A stretch of 7,262 nucleotides of DNA from Geopsychrobacter sp. (GCA_021647445.1 JAKIUS010000080.1:1-7262), one strand, 5' to 3'; positions 1 through 5,905 are shown, counted from the stretch's first letter. The notes: a model not told the origin generated them from the sequence alone. Numbers and translations are program-made.

Positions 1-290
1 TCCTGTCGGATCAGCCCGCCTCTGGCGGGATTCCGCTGTATCTGTTTGATTATACGCGTGTCTTGCAACGTGGTAACGATGGCGTCTTTATTGCCCCTCA
101 GGATGCGCGGACGACTATTGATCCTAATCCTGAAATGTTGCAGGGGTATCTAGAAGGCTCCAATGTCAATGTCATGCAGGAGATGGCTCGTATGGTCTCC
201 AATACACGCGCGTTTGAGTCCTCACAAAAGGCGCTCACTGCTTACGGTAAGATCGGTAGGCAAGTGGCAGAGCTGGGGAGAATTCAGTAG
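1..290 (+). CDS. flgF: Proximal rod protein FlgF, 3' end (5' truncated by window edge)
   Basis: The reading frame is open from base 3 to the TAG at 288-290, giving about 95 C-terminal residues; the start lies upstream of the window. The visible part ends with the characteristic C-terminal helix of the flagellar rod/hook family: a [14 protein letters not shown] segment, then a conserved MVSNTRAFESSQKAL stretch. This segment packs with the N-terminal helix in the assembled axial structure. The same motif occurs at the end of the next gene ([15 protein letters not shown]), showing that the two are paralogues. Rod proteins are exported by the flagellar type III apparatus, so no Sec signal is expected. 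The assignment to FlgF rather than another rod protein rests mainly on its position immediately upstream of flgG, the usual flgF-flgG order, and is inference. An internal TTG at 63 is not a start, because the frame continues upstream with in-family sequence. Confidence 0.88.
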   Translation, partial: LSDQPASGGIPLYLFDYTRVLQRGNDGVFIAPQDARTTIDPNPEMLQGYLEGSNVNVMQEMARMVSNTRAFESSQKALTAYGKIGRQVAELGRIQ

Positions 291-326
291 CTTGTTAAAA
301 AAGGACCTCACAAAAGGAGAAAATAT

Positions 327-1112
327 ATGATCAGGGCACTCTGGACAGCCGCAACCGGCATGGAAGCTCAGCAGTTAAACATGGATGTTATCGCCAACAA
401 TCTGGCCAACGTCAACAGCACGGGTTTTAAGAAGAGTCGCGCTGATTTTCAGGACATTCTTTATCAAACCGAAAAGATGACTGGGGCGTCGAGCAGTGGG
501 ACAGAGGTGCCGACGGGTATTCAGGTCGGTCTCGGCTCCAGAGTTGCTGCAGTACAAAAGGTTTTTGAAGTCGGTGATTTTCGTCAAACAGGAAATGATC
601 TGGATCTGGCGATTGAGGGGATCGGATTTTTCGGCGTCACCATGCCGGAGGGCACGGAAGGCTACACCCGTGCCGGAGCCTTTAATCAAGACAGTACCGG
701 GCGGTTGGTCACGTCTGATGGTTATCCGCTCTTTCCAGAGATTGTTATTCCCTCGGATGCTACTAAAGTTTCGATCAGCCAGGACGGGACGGTCGAAGTG
801 TTACAACCGGGCAGTACCTCCTTATCCTCCATCGGCAATATCGATCTGGTGAGATTCTCTAATCCGACCGGGTTAAGTGCGTTGGGGCATAATATCTACG
901 CAGAGACAATCACCAGTGGTACTCCCGTGACCGGAACGCCTGGTATTGATGGATATGGTGCTCTCTCTCAAGGGTTTCTCGAGGGTTCTAACGTTAACGT
1001 TATGGAAGAGATGGTTAACATGATTGCTGGGCAACGCGCCTATGAGGTGAACTCCAAAGCGATTAGTACCGCCGATGAAATGCTGCAAATGATCAACCAG
1101 TTGGTCCGTTAA
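327..1112 (+). CDS. flgG: Distal rod protein FlgG
   Basis: This 261-residue protein matches the usual FlgG length of about 260. It forms the distal rod that crosses the periplasm and links the proximal rod to the hook. Residues 1-40 carry the family N-terminal helix and rod signature ([20 protein letters not shown], followed by the [20 protein letters not shown] region). The segment after it ([21 protein letters not shown]) is the FlgG-type insert that distinguishes distal rod proteins from hook protein. The middle is the beta-rich flagellar basal-body domain ([20 protein letters not shown]). Residues from about 217 form the C-terminal helix ([20 protein letters not shown], then [12 protein letters not shown]). 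The start has a good AAAGGAGA ribosome-binding site at 313-320. It follows flgF by 36 bases and precedes flgA by 11, consistent with one operon. Confidence 0.97.
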   Translation: MIRALWTAATGMEAQQLNMDVIANNLANVNSTGFKKSRADFQDILYQTEKMTGASSSGTEVPTGIQVGLGSRVAAVQKVFEVGDFRQTGNDLDLAIEGIGFFGVTMPEGTEGYTRAGAFNQDSTGRLVTSDGYPLFPEIVIPSDATKVSISQDGTVEVLQPGSTSLSSIGNIDLVRFSNPTGLSALGHNIYAETITSGTPVTGTPGIDGYGALSQGFLEGSNVNVMEEMVNMIAGQRAYEVNSKAISTADEMLQMINQLVR

Positions 1113-1123
1113 GGCTTATTGAG

Positions 1124-2068
1124 ATGAAAGCTATCGGTCTCTGTTTTTTGCTTCTTTTAGTTACTCTTCCCGCAGTCGCGATCAGTCTGCCGCTGAAGGG
1201 GAATGCTGAAGTTGAGAGTTCACAGGTGGTGCTGAGTGACCTACTGTCTGTTGCCGATGCCTCACGCCTCGCCAAAATATCAGGTCAGATTACGTTATTT
1301 AAGGCTCCTGCTGTGGGGATGAAGCGTAAGGTCAGTCGGCAGACCATTCGGCGACTGGTCGGGCGGCAGATCAAGTCAGATCAGTTGCAATTGAGTGGTG
1401 CCGACAGTGTCACAATCATTCGCAAGGGGGAGTGGATCGAGCCGGTTGAAGTCGAGAAGGTGCTTAATGATTATCTGTCTTCGGCTGAGAGCGCTTTGGG
1501 CGATGGGTTTCAGCTGAGTTTTAAAAAAATCCATTTACCTCCACGTTTTATGGTGCCGGTCGGGAAGATTGAATATCAGGTTATTCCAGCCGAACCCAAG
1601 GTCATAGGCAGCCGCCGCATGACCTTGATAACGCGCGTCGATGGTCAGGTTGTTTCCAACCGAAGTTTGCTGGTTGTCTTGAAGGCGACGGCACAAATCG
1701 TTGTGGCGGTAGAAAATTTACAGCGTGGCGATTTAATCTCTTCTTCATCAATCGAATTGCAAGCTCAGGATGTCTCCGATTTGGAAAAACCCTTTTTCAC
1801 CATCGGTCAACTTCTCGGTAAACAGCTTAAACAATCGGTGCGGCGTGGACAGCCGCTTGTTCGACGTCAAGTCGATTTTCCGCCCTTGATCAAACGTGGC
1901 GCGCAGGTCACGATTCAGGCTAAAAGCAAGGGTTTGATATTGAAGGCTAGCGGCGAAGCTCGGCAGGACGGCGAGCTGGGCGAAACGATTCGGGTACGGA
2001 ATAACGGCAGTCAAAAGGACATTTTGTGCCGCGTTGAGGCTTCCGGCCTTGTCAGTGTGGAGTTTTAA
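1124..2068 (+). CDS. flgA: P-ring assembly chaperone FlgA
   Basis: A 314-residue periplasmic protein. FlgA assists polymerisation of FlgI into the P ring around the rod. Residues 1-19 form a Sec signal peptide: Lys2, a leucine-rich core, and AVA at 17-19 with probable cleavage before ISLPL. The C-terminal half, from about residue 190, matches the SAF/ChapFlgA region: TAQIVVAVENLQRGDLISSS, then DVSDLEKPFFTIGQLLGKQL, the RRGQPLVRRQV motif and the closing GETIRVRNNGSQKDILCRVE segment. The protein is longer than the enterobacterial FlgA (about 219 residues); the extra length lies in the N-terminal half. The only ribosome-binding match is AAGG at 1111-1114, overlapping the flgG stop, so initiation may depend partly on coupling to flgG translation. 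The signal peptide begins directly at this ATG, which supports the start. It sits two bases before flgH. Confidence 0.93.
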   Translation: MKAIGLCFLLLLVTLPAVAISLPLKGNAEVESSQVVLSDLLSVADASRLAKISGQITLFKAPAVGMKRKVSRQTIRRLVGRQIKSDQLQLSGADSVTIIRKGEWIEPVEVEKVLNDYLSSAESALGDGFQLSFKKIHLPPRFMVPVGKIEYQVIPAEPKVIGSRRMTLITRVDGQVVSNRSLLVVLKATAQIVVAVENLQRGDLISSSSIELQAQDVSDLEKPFFTIGQLLGKQLKQSVRRGQPLVRRQVDFPPLIKRGAQVTIQAKSKGLILKASGEARQDGELGETIRVRNNGSQKDILCRVEASGLVSVEF

Positions 2069-2070
2069 AC

Positions 2071-2763
2071 ATGAAACCAACGACTCTTTTGGGGGTGATG
2101 GTTCTTTTGCTATTGGCGGGATGTGCCCGGCCGGTGGAGAAGATAAACATAGATGAAGTTGAGCCCCTGGAACAACCCAACTTGATGCCAGCTCAACAGC
2201 ATACCCCCGGCTCGCTCTGGTCCGAATCCCTAACGGCTTTGGTCGCCGATCGCAAGGCACGAACCGTCGGCGATATTGTTACCGTCGCGATTTATGAAAA
2301 AGCGAGTGCGAGTAAAGAAGCCAGCACTGAAACAGGCCGTGACAGCAAAATCTCAGCTGATATTGTCGCACTGCTCGGGCTTGAAAAGAAACTGCCCAAC
2401 GCCTTTAATCTCGGGATGGACCCGGCAAAGCTGATTCAAGCGTCGGCCTCAAATAGTTTCTCCGGGTCAGGCAAGACCTCACGCGCTGAAGATCTAGTGG
2501 CATCTTTATCGACTCAAATCATTAAAATCTATCCCAATGGGAATTTACGAATCTCGGGGAACAAGACTATAACGGTTAATAACGAGATGCAGATTGTAAA
2601 ACTGACCGGCATCGTACGCGAGACGGATATCTCGCCAAACAATGTGATCAATTCGAAGAATATTTTAAATGCGCGGATCTATTACAGTGGCCAAGGAGTG
2701 CTCAGCGACAAGCAAAAGCCTGGTTGGCTCCTGCGTTCTTTGGATGCGGTCTGGCCTTTTTAG
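2071..2763 (+). CDS. flgH: Flagellar L-ring lipoprotein FlgH
   Basis: A 230-residue protein, the normal FlgH length. FlgH forms the L ring, the outer-membrane bushing of the flagellar rod. Residues 1-17 are a lipoprotein signal peptide ending in the lipobox LAGC, with Cys18 as the predicted lipidation site. The FlgH domain follows: SLWSESLTALVADRKARTVG, the GDIVTVAIYEKASASKEAST segment, SGKTSRAEDLVASLSTQIIK, and the highly conserved C-terminal block (PNGNLRISGNKTITVNNEMQ, then LTGIVRETDISPNNVINS and ILNARIYYSGQGVLSDKQKP). It ends in the aromatic tail DAVWPF. GGAG at 2059-2062, inside the end of flgA, is well spaced for this ATG. The lipoprotein confirms a didermic cell with an outer membrane. 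Confidence 0.97.
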   Translation: MKPTTLLGVMVLLLLAGCARPVEKINIDEVEPLEQPNLMPAQQHTPGSLWSESLTALVADRKARTVGDIVTVAIYEKASASKEASTETGRDSKISADIVALLGLEKKLPNAFNLGMDPAKLIQASASNSFSGSGKTSRAEDLVASLSTQIIKIYPNGNLRISGNKTITVNNEMQIVKLTGIVRETDISPNNVINSKNILNARIYYSGQGVLSDKQKPGWLLRSLDAVWPF

Positions 2764-2783
2764 TTTGGATCGAAAAGGGAAAA

Positions 2784-3878
2784 ATGATGCGTAGAGCAAT
2801 TATAATACTTATATTCCTGTTGCTGTTACCCGCAATTGCCGGTGCCGTGCGGGTCAAGGACCTTGTTGATATCGAAGGCGTGCGGGTAAATCAACTGGTC
2901 GGTTATGGTCTTGTTGTTGGTTTGAATGGAACAGGGGATAGCAAATCGACCATTTTTACGATTCAGTCATTGCTTAACATGATAGAACGGATGGGCCTGA
3001 CCGTTGAGCCCGGTAAGGTGAAGGTCGATAATGTCGCCGCCGTTATGGTGACGGCAGAACTGCCTGCCTTTGCACGCCCCGGAGGGCGCATCGATGTGGC
3101 GGTGGCCTCGGTTGGTGATGCCGAAGATCTAGCGGGCGGCACCCTGATGATGACTCCACTGAAGGGAGCCGATGGCAAATATTACGCCGTTGCTCAGGGG
3201 CCATTAGTGGTCGGCTCTCTGGCCTTTGGGGGCAAGGCAGCCAAGGTGCAGAAGAATCATCCGACCAGTGGACGGATTCCAGGCGGAGCGATTGTTGAGC
3301 GTGAAGTTTTCAATGATTTTGAACATCTGACCAAATTAAATTACCGGTTAAAAGAAGCCGACTTCACGACAGTCACACGTATGACCCAGGTGATTAACGA
3401 TTATTTTGGAGAACCTATCGCCCGGGCTCTTGATTCGGTCGCCATCGAGGTCAAACGTCCGGCGGCCTACGAAGGACGCATGGCCGATCTGGTCGCTGAA
3501 ATTGAAATTCTTGATGTCATCCCCGATAGTATCGCGCGGATCGTTGTCAACGAAAAGACCGGTACCATTGTTGTGGGTAATGAGGTGCGGATCTCGACGG
3601 TTGCGGTTTCGCATGGGAACCTGAGCCTTGTTATCGGCGAGTCTGCCGTTGTTTCCCAACCCAATCCCTTAGGAGGGGGCCAAACGGTTGTGGTGCCTCA
3701 GACGACAATCGAGGTCAAAGAGGACAAGGGGAATCTGGTGGTCATGAATATGGGGGTTAGCATAGGAGATGTTGCCAGTGCCCTAAACGCCATCGGTGCC
3801 AGTCCGCGCGATTTAATCGCAATCTTTGAGGCGATAAAGGCCTCGGGCGCTCTGCATGCAGAACTGGTGGTGCTTTAG
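2784..3878 (+). CDS. flgI: Flagellar P-ring protein FlgI
   Basis: A 364-residue protein, almost the same length as E. coli FlgI (365). It builds the periplasmic P ring embedded in peptidoglycan, with FlgA as its chaperone. Residues 1-21 are a Sec signal peptide (MMRRAIIILIFLLLLPAIAGA), followed at once by the family N-terminus VRVKDLVDIEGVRVNQLVGY and the GLVVGLNGTGDS motif. Further family blocks are TPLKGADGKYYAVAQGPLVV, the SGRIPGGAIVERE segment, NEKTGTIVVGNEVRIS, and the terminal SPRDLIAIFEAIKASGALHA block. An in-frame ATG at 2724 would overlap flgH by 40 bases and place hydrophilic residues before the signal peptide, so I reject it. Two adjacent ATGs occur at 2784 and 2787. The AAGGGA at 2775-2780 is 3 bases from the first and 6 from the second, so the true start may be 2787 (363 residues). 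The palindromic element follows the stop by 31 bases. Confidence 0.96.
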   Translation: MMRRAIIILIFLLLLPAIAGAVRVKDLVDIEGVRVNQLVGYGLVVGLNGTGDSKSTIFTIQSLLNMIERMGLTVEPGKVKVDNVAAVMVTAELPAFARPGGRIDVAVASVGDAEDLAGGTLMMTPLKGADGKYYAVAQGPLVVGSLAFGGKAAKVQKNHPTSGRIPGGAIVEREVFNDFEHLTKLNYRLKEADFTTVTRMTQVINDYFGEPIARALDSVAIEVKRPAAYEGRMADLVAEIEILDVIPDSIARIVVNEKTGTIVVGNEVRISTVAVSHGNLSLVIGESAVVSQPNPLGGGQTVVVPQTTIEVKEDKGNLVVMNMGVSIGDVASALNAIGASPRDLIAIFEAIKASGALHAELVVL

Positions 3879-3909
3879 AAACCTGTCGAACTATCCATGA
3901 ACTGGCTGC

Positions 3910-4009
3910 AAATTCGGAGGTTTGGTCCATTTTTCAGCCCATTTTTGGCCCATAGCTATGGCTATGAGCCTGCAAACGAGCCAAAAACTGTTCTCAAACC
4001 TCCGAATTT
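3910..4009. repeat. 100-base palindromic element with 15-base terminal inverted repeats (MITE/REP-like)
   Basis: The left arm AAATTCGGAGGTTTG (3910-3924) is perfectly complementary to the right arm CAAACCTCCGAATTT (3995-4009), so the unit is exactly 100 bases. Weaker symmetry continues outward (ACTG at 3901-3904, CAGT at 4016-4019). Nested inside is a second hairpin: 3947-3956 pairs with 3961-3970 around a TATG loop, with one C/A mismatch. The left half also holds a direct repeat CCATTTTT at 3927-3934 and 3939-3946. It contains no open reading frame and lies in the flgI-flgJ gap, where the operon is otherwise compact. This architecture is typical of a short non-autonomous element or a bacterial interspersed mosaic/REP-type repeat, but a single copy cannot prove that. 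As RNA it would form a long structure, and the right arm carries ACCTCC, the same as the anti-Shine-Dalgarno core of 16S rRNA. Confidence 0.75.
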
Positions 4010-4043
4010 TCGCTTCAGTCCGTATAGACCGAAAGGCTCCTAA

Positions 4044-4343
4044 ATGAAGATTGATGCTCAGGCCGGTTTGTTGATGTCACAGGCGTTGCAGAAGAACCTT
4101 TCGTCTATAGACAAAGATTCGCAAAAAACCGCTCAGGTCGCCCAGGATTTCGAAGCGATTTTCGTCCAGCAGATTTTTAAAGGGATGCGGCAGACCCTGC
4201 CCGATGGTGGTCTCTTGCCTAAAGGGCAGGCCGAAGAGATTTTCAACGATATGCAGGATATGGAAGCGGCAAAGCAACTCACGGCCCATGGCGGCATCGG
4301 TCTTGCCGAAATGATGGTAGAGCAGATGCAGAAGACGAAATAG
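4044..4343 (+). CDS. flgJ: Rod-binding (rod cap) protein FlgJ, short form without muramidase domain
   Basis: A 99-residue protein made only of the rod-binding domain. The family motif is clear: QDFEAIFVQQIFKGMRQTLP at about residues 34-53, AEEIFNDMQDMEAAKQLT at about 71-88, and GGIGLAEMMVEQM at the end. In enterobacteria FlgJ is about 313 residues, with a C-terminal peptidoglycan hydrolase (glucosaminidase) domain that opens the wall for the rod. That domain is absent here, with a normal TAG stop and no downstream homology, so a separate lytic enzyme must do this job. Short FlgJ is common outside the gammaproteobacteria, so this is not a truncation. The AAAGG at 4032-4036 sits 7 bases before the ATG. 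The gene follows the palindromic element by 34 bases and precedes csrA by 123. Confidence 0.93.
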   Translation: MKIDAQAGLLMSQALQKNLSSIDKDSQKTAQVAQDFEAIFVQQIFKGMRQTLPDGGLLPKGQAEEIFNDMQDMEAAKQLTAHGGIGLAEMMVEQMQKTK

Positions 4344-4369
4344 AAATAACGTAATTATTTAAGTATGAT
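4341..4369 (+). promoter_or_regulatory. Candidate sigma70-type promoter for csrA-fliW
   Basis: TAGAAA at 4341-4346 (four of six matches to TTGACA) lies 17 bases before TATGAT at 4364-4369 (five of six matches to TATAAT). It overlaps the flgJ stop codon and would start transcription about 90 bases upstream of csrA. Such matches are frequent by chance in AT-rich gaps, so this is tentative. Read-through from the flg operon is an alternative or additional source of csrA mRNA. Confidence 0.3.
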
Positions 4370-4424
4370 GGGTTGTGAATCCATCTCGAAAGAGGCTGAA
4401 ATTACGAAATAACAAACCTATCAG

Positions 4425-4462
4425 CGGACTGCGGAGTCGGTCCGATAACAACGCCAGGAGGG
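4425..4462 (+). promoter_or_regulatory. csrA leader: GGA-loop hairpin plus GGA-containing ribosome-binding site (candidate CsrA autoregulatory sites)
   Basis: CGGAC (4425-4429) can pair with GTCCG (4440-4444) and exposes a GGA at 4433-4435 in a 10-base loop. The strong ribosome-binding site AGGAGG (4456-4461, 5 bases before the ATG) contains a second GGA about 20 bases downstream. CsrA dimers are known to bind paired GGA sites, one in a hairpin loop and one at the Shine-Dalgarno, to block translation. Autoregulation here is inference from that pattern. A shorter alternative stem (GACT/AGTC around GCGG) would compete with the first. Confidence 0.4.
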
Positions 4463-4466
4463 CGAA

Positions 4467-4706
4467 ATGCTGGTATTGACGCGTAAGGCCGGTGAAGGGA
4501 TCGTCATCGGGGACGATATTAGAATTACGGTTATCGAATTGAAGGGCGGCGGAGTGCGGATCGGCATCGACGCGCCAAGGACCACCAAGGTTCATCGTCT
4601 CGAAATTTATGAACGAATTATTGAGGAGAACCAGGAGGCGACCCAGTGGGACATTGCCGATCTGGATATTCTGAGTCAGAGTTTTAGCCAGGAGAAAAAA
4701 CTATGA
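4467..4706 (+). CDS. csrA: Carbon storage/translational regulator CsrA
   Basis: A 79-residue RNA-binding protein that forms a domain-swapped dimer and usually represses translation by covering GGA motifs at ribosome-binding sites. The N-terminal strand [20 protein letters not shown] and the [20 protein letters not shown] region are canonical. The RNA-contacting residues Leu4 and Arg44 are present. It is longer than the 61-residue E. coli protein: after residue 50 it has an acidic helical tail ([20 protein letters not shown]), as in CsrA proteins of bacteria that use FliW. Asn55 in the EEN motif aligns with Asn55 of Bacillus subtilis CsrA, which has been linked to FliW control. The start has the strong AGGAGG at 4456-4461. 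The stop codon overlaps the fliW start (ATGA, 4703-4706), so the antagonist is translationally coupled to its target. Likely targets are flagellin mRNA outside the window and possibly the flgM operon leader. Confidence 0.97.
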   Translation: MLVLTRKAGEGIVIGDDIRITVIELKGGGVRIGIDAPRTTKVHRLEIYERIIEENQEATQWDIADLDILSQSFSQEKKL

Positions 4707-5140
4707 AGAAGGTTATGTCCCGTTTTGGTGAAATTGAATACGATCCGCAGAAGATCGTGCATTTTCCTGAAGGGTTAATCGGTTTTGAAAACCTGCGTGA
4801 TTTTGTCGTTATCCCCGGTGCGGGGGAGAATGTGCTGTTCTGGATTCAGAGTATTGAGGATCCGCAGGTTGCTTTTGTTTTGACCGATCCGACCAATTTT
4901 TTTCTCGATTATCGGGTCATACCCGACGAGAGAGAAAGTGCCAAATTGAATGTCAGCACCCAGGAAGAATGCTTGAACCTGTCGGTGGTAACGGTTCATA
5001 GTGACAAAACAATTACCCTTAACTTGCAGGCTCCGATCCTCTATGCTCCAGGCAAAAACCGTGGTTTACAGGTCATCCTGGAGAAGAGCACATACGCAAC
5101 CCGGACCCCACTGCCGTCGGTGCCCGCTGCCAACGCCTGA
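4703..5140 (+). CDS. fliW: Flagellar assembly factor FliW (CsrA antagonist)
   Basis: A 145-residue cytoplasmic protein of the FliW family (typically about 130-150 residues). FliW binds CsrA allosterically and releases flagellin mRNA from repression; when flagellin accumulates it binds FliW instead, so CsrA represses again. The family pattern is clear: [20 protein letters not shown] and FENLRDFVV near the N-terminus, then [20 protein letters not shown] and FFLDY. The C-terminal block is [20 protein letters not shown] followed by [15 protein letters not shown]. The ribosome-binding site AGGAG (4690-4694) lies in the end of csrA, 8 bases before the ATG. The four-base overlap with csrA supports stoichiometric synthesis of the two partners. 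The gene is last in its transcription unit, with an intrinsic terminator 18 bases downstream. Confidence 0.96.
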   Translation: MKKVMSRFGEIEYDPQKIVHFPEGLIGFENLRDFVVIPGAGENVLFWIQSIEDPQVAFVLTDPTNFFLDYRVIPDERESAKLNVSTQEECLNLSVVTVHSDKTITLNLQAPILYAPGKNRGLQVILEKSTYATRTPLPSVPAANA

Positions 5141-5158
5141 GTTTTTTTGTTGTGTTTG

Positions 5159-5202
5159 AAAGGCCTCTCATCCATGTCGCTTAGGAAGAGGGGCCTTTTT
5201 TA
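5159..5202 (+). terminator. Intrinsic terminator after fliW
   Basis: AAAGGCCTCTC (5159-5169) pairs with GAGGGGCCTTT (5188-5198) in an 11-base-pair stem with one T-G wobble, around an 18-base loop. A run of T from 5196 to 5202 follows. This is a classic rho-independent terminator for rightward transcription. It lies between the stops of fliW and the opposite-strand gene, which converge here. In the reverse direction the stem is followed by only a short T tract (TTTC), so it would be a weaker terminator for the opposite strand. Confidence 0.85.
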
Positions 5203-5217
5203 TTATACGGATCGAGC

Positions 5218-5661
5218 TTAACGGGCCAGTGCTGCGGACCTAATATTGAAACGGAAGACCGAGAACGCATCATTCTTATCAATAATGGCAATGATGATTT
5301 CAGCATCGCCTGTGCTGTATCTGGCCTGTACCCTGTAGCTGACAACGACCTGGTTATTGTCAGAAAAAACTTCTTCAAATTTCGGTTCTCCAAGTTTCTG
5401 AAGTTCACCAACCTTTGAGAGCGATTTAAGCGCAGCCGCAAATTTTTGGTCTGAAGTTTTCTTCATGAATTCAGCAGACATATAGGTACGTGCCACCGTC
5501 GGATCCCATTTGGAGAGTTCAGGAATGACCTCGCGCAAAAATGGAACCACCGTCGTGGCGTACTGGGCTTCTTTTTTGTCCGAATAGTAACGAAAGCTGA
5601 GGATAATGGTTATGGCGACCGTGATAAGGACGCAGATCATGATGAAAATCTTTTTTTTCAT
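5218..5661 (-). CDS. Uncharacterised membrane-anchored protein
   Basis: A 147-residue protein that I do not recognise. Residues 1-3 are MKK, followed by one hydrophobic segment at about 5-23 (IFIMICVLITVAITIILSF). It has no good signal-peptidase site, so a single-pass inner-membrane anchor with the C-terminal domain in the periplasm is likely. The rest is soluble: an alpha-helical part (VVPFLREVIPELSKWDPTVA, then YMSAEFMKKTSDQKFAAALK), then a beta-rich end (NNQVVVSYRVQARYSTGDAE, then IIIAIIDKNDAFSVFRFNIR). This resembles small alpha+beta domains of the NTF2/cystatin-like type, a resemblance judged by eye only. The start at 5661 is chosen because AAGAGGG (complement of 5666-5672) lies 4 bases upstream of it. 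An in-frame TTG at 5775 would bury the anchor behind 38 polar residues. It is the only gene on this strand and interrupts the flagellar cluster, so a link to motility is uncertain. Confidence 0.8.
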   Translation of the reverse strand: MKKKIFIMICVLITVAITIILSFRYYSDKKEAQYATTVVPFLREVIPELSKWDPTVARTYMSAEFMKKTSDQKFAAALKSLSKVGELQKLGEPKFEEVFSDNNQVVVSYRVQARYSTGDAEIIIAIIDKNDAFSVFRFNIRSAALAR

Positions 5662-5667
5662 GGAACC

Positions 5668-5778
5668 CTCTTGATGTCCGGGATTGATGGTTAAATTTTG
5701 CAGGCAGAAGGTACCACGGAACCGCTTGCGATTGCGACTTGGAAAGTTTTTGATGCTTATGGCGGTGACCATCAAGAG
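5668..5778. repeat. 9-base inverted repeat spanning the leader of the opposite-strand gene
   Basis: CTCTTGATG (5668-5676) and CATCAAGAG (5770-5778) are perfect inverted copies 93 bases apart. In a leftward transcript starting to the right of 5778 they could pair, and the pairing would cover most of the AAGAGGG ribosome-binding site of the 147-residue gene. A 9-base match over this distance can arise by chance and no leftward promoter is visible, so any function is speculative. Confidence 0.3.
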
Positions 5779-5808
5779 TTATTTTTCGGAATTCGGGAGG
5801 AAAAAAGC

Positions 5809-5836
5809 TAAAGGTTTTCATTTATTATGTCGATAA
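5809..5836 (+). promoter_or_regulatory. Sigma28 (FliA) promoter for the flgM-flgN-flgK operon
   Basis: TAAAGGTT at 5809-5816 matches the FliA -35 consensus TAAAGTTT at seven of eight positions, and GTCGATAA at 5829-5836 matches the -10 consensus GCCGATAA at seven of eight. The spacer is 12 bases, or 11 (canonical) if the -35 is read as AAAGGTTT at 5810-5817. Transcription would begin at about 5842-5844 and give a leader of roughly 70 bases before the ATG at 5912. A sigma28-driven operon that includes flgM, the anti-sigma28 factor, is the well-known late-class arrangement and sets up negative feedback. It restarts transcription after the fliW terminator and the opposite-strand gene. Confidence 0.8.
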
Positions 5837-5845
5837 CCACCATAA

Positions 5846-5905
5846 GGACCGGCCGCTTGATGATTGCATGAAGCGATCAAGGTCAGGTCTTTCCAGGGAT
5901 GGAGG
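5846..5905 (+). promoter_or_regulatory. Candidate CsrA-binding leader of the flgM operon
   Basis: The leader contains AAGGACC (GGA at 5846-5848), then CAGGGATGG (GGA at 5897-5899) and the ribosome-binding site GGAGG (5901-5905). The core AGGGATGG at 5895-5902 matches seven of eight positions of the CsrA SELEX core ARGGATGT. Over the full 12-base consensus the match is about nine of twelve. A possible hairpin (CTTGAT at 5856-5861 with ATCAAG at 5876-5881) separates the upstream GGA from the two downstream ones. Occupation by CsrA would block ribosome access to the first gene. Binding is inference; the motif arrangement is directly visible. Confidence 0.5.

Noticed and set aside
291..326. Promoter in the flgF-flgG gap
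   Set aside because: Only 36 bases with a ribosome-binding site; no convincing -35/-10 or sigma54 (-24/-12) pattern was seen here or in the other rod/ring gene gaps.
375..852. Open frames antisense to and out of frame with flgG (375-689 minus, 496-852 plus)
   Set aside because: Both are shadows of flgG, which is a certain gene over the whole interval.
1748..2260. 170-codon open frame on the opposite strand across flgA/flgH
   Set aside because: It is antisense to two secure genes, and the translation shows no recognisable domain or plausible start context.
2724..2783. Upstream in-frame ATG for flgI at 2724
   Set aside because: It overlaps the flgH coding end and would put 20 residues before a perfect signal peptide. 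The AAGGGA at 2775-2780 serves the ATGs at 2784/2787.
3910..4009. Palindromic element as part of a CRISPR array
   Set aside because: There is only one unit, with inverted rather than regularly spaced direct repeats and no spacers.
5142..5148. T-run immediately after the fliW stop as a terminator
   Set aside because: No stable GC-rich stem directly precedes it. The real hairpin with T-run is at 5159-5202.
5662..5775. TTG start at 5775 extending the opposite-strand protein to 185 residues
   Set aside because: The internal ATG at 5661 has a good ribosome-binding site and starts directly with a membrane anchor. The extension is polar and lacks such a site.
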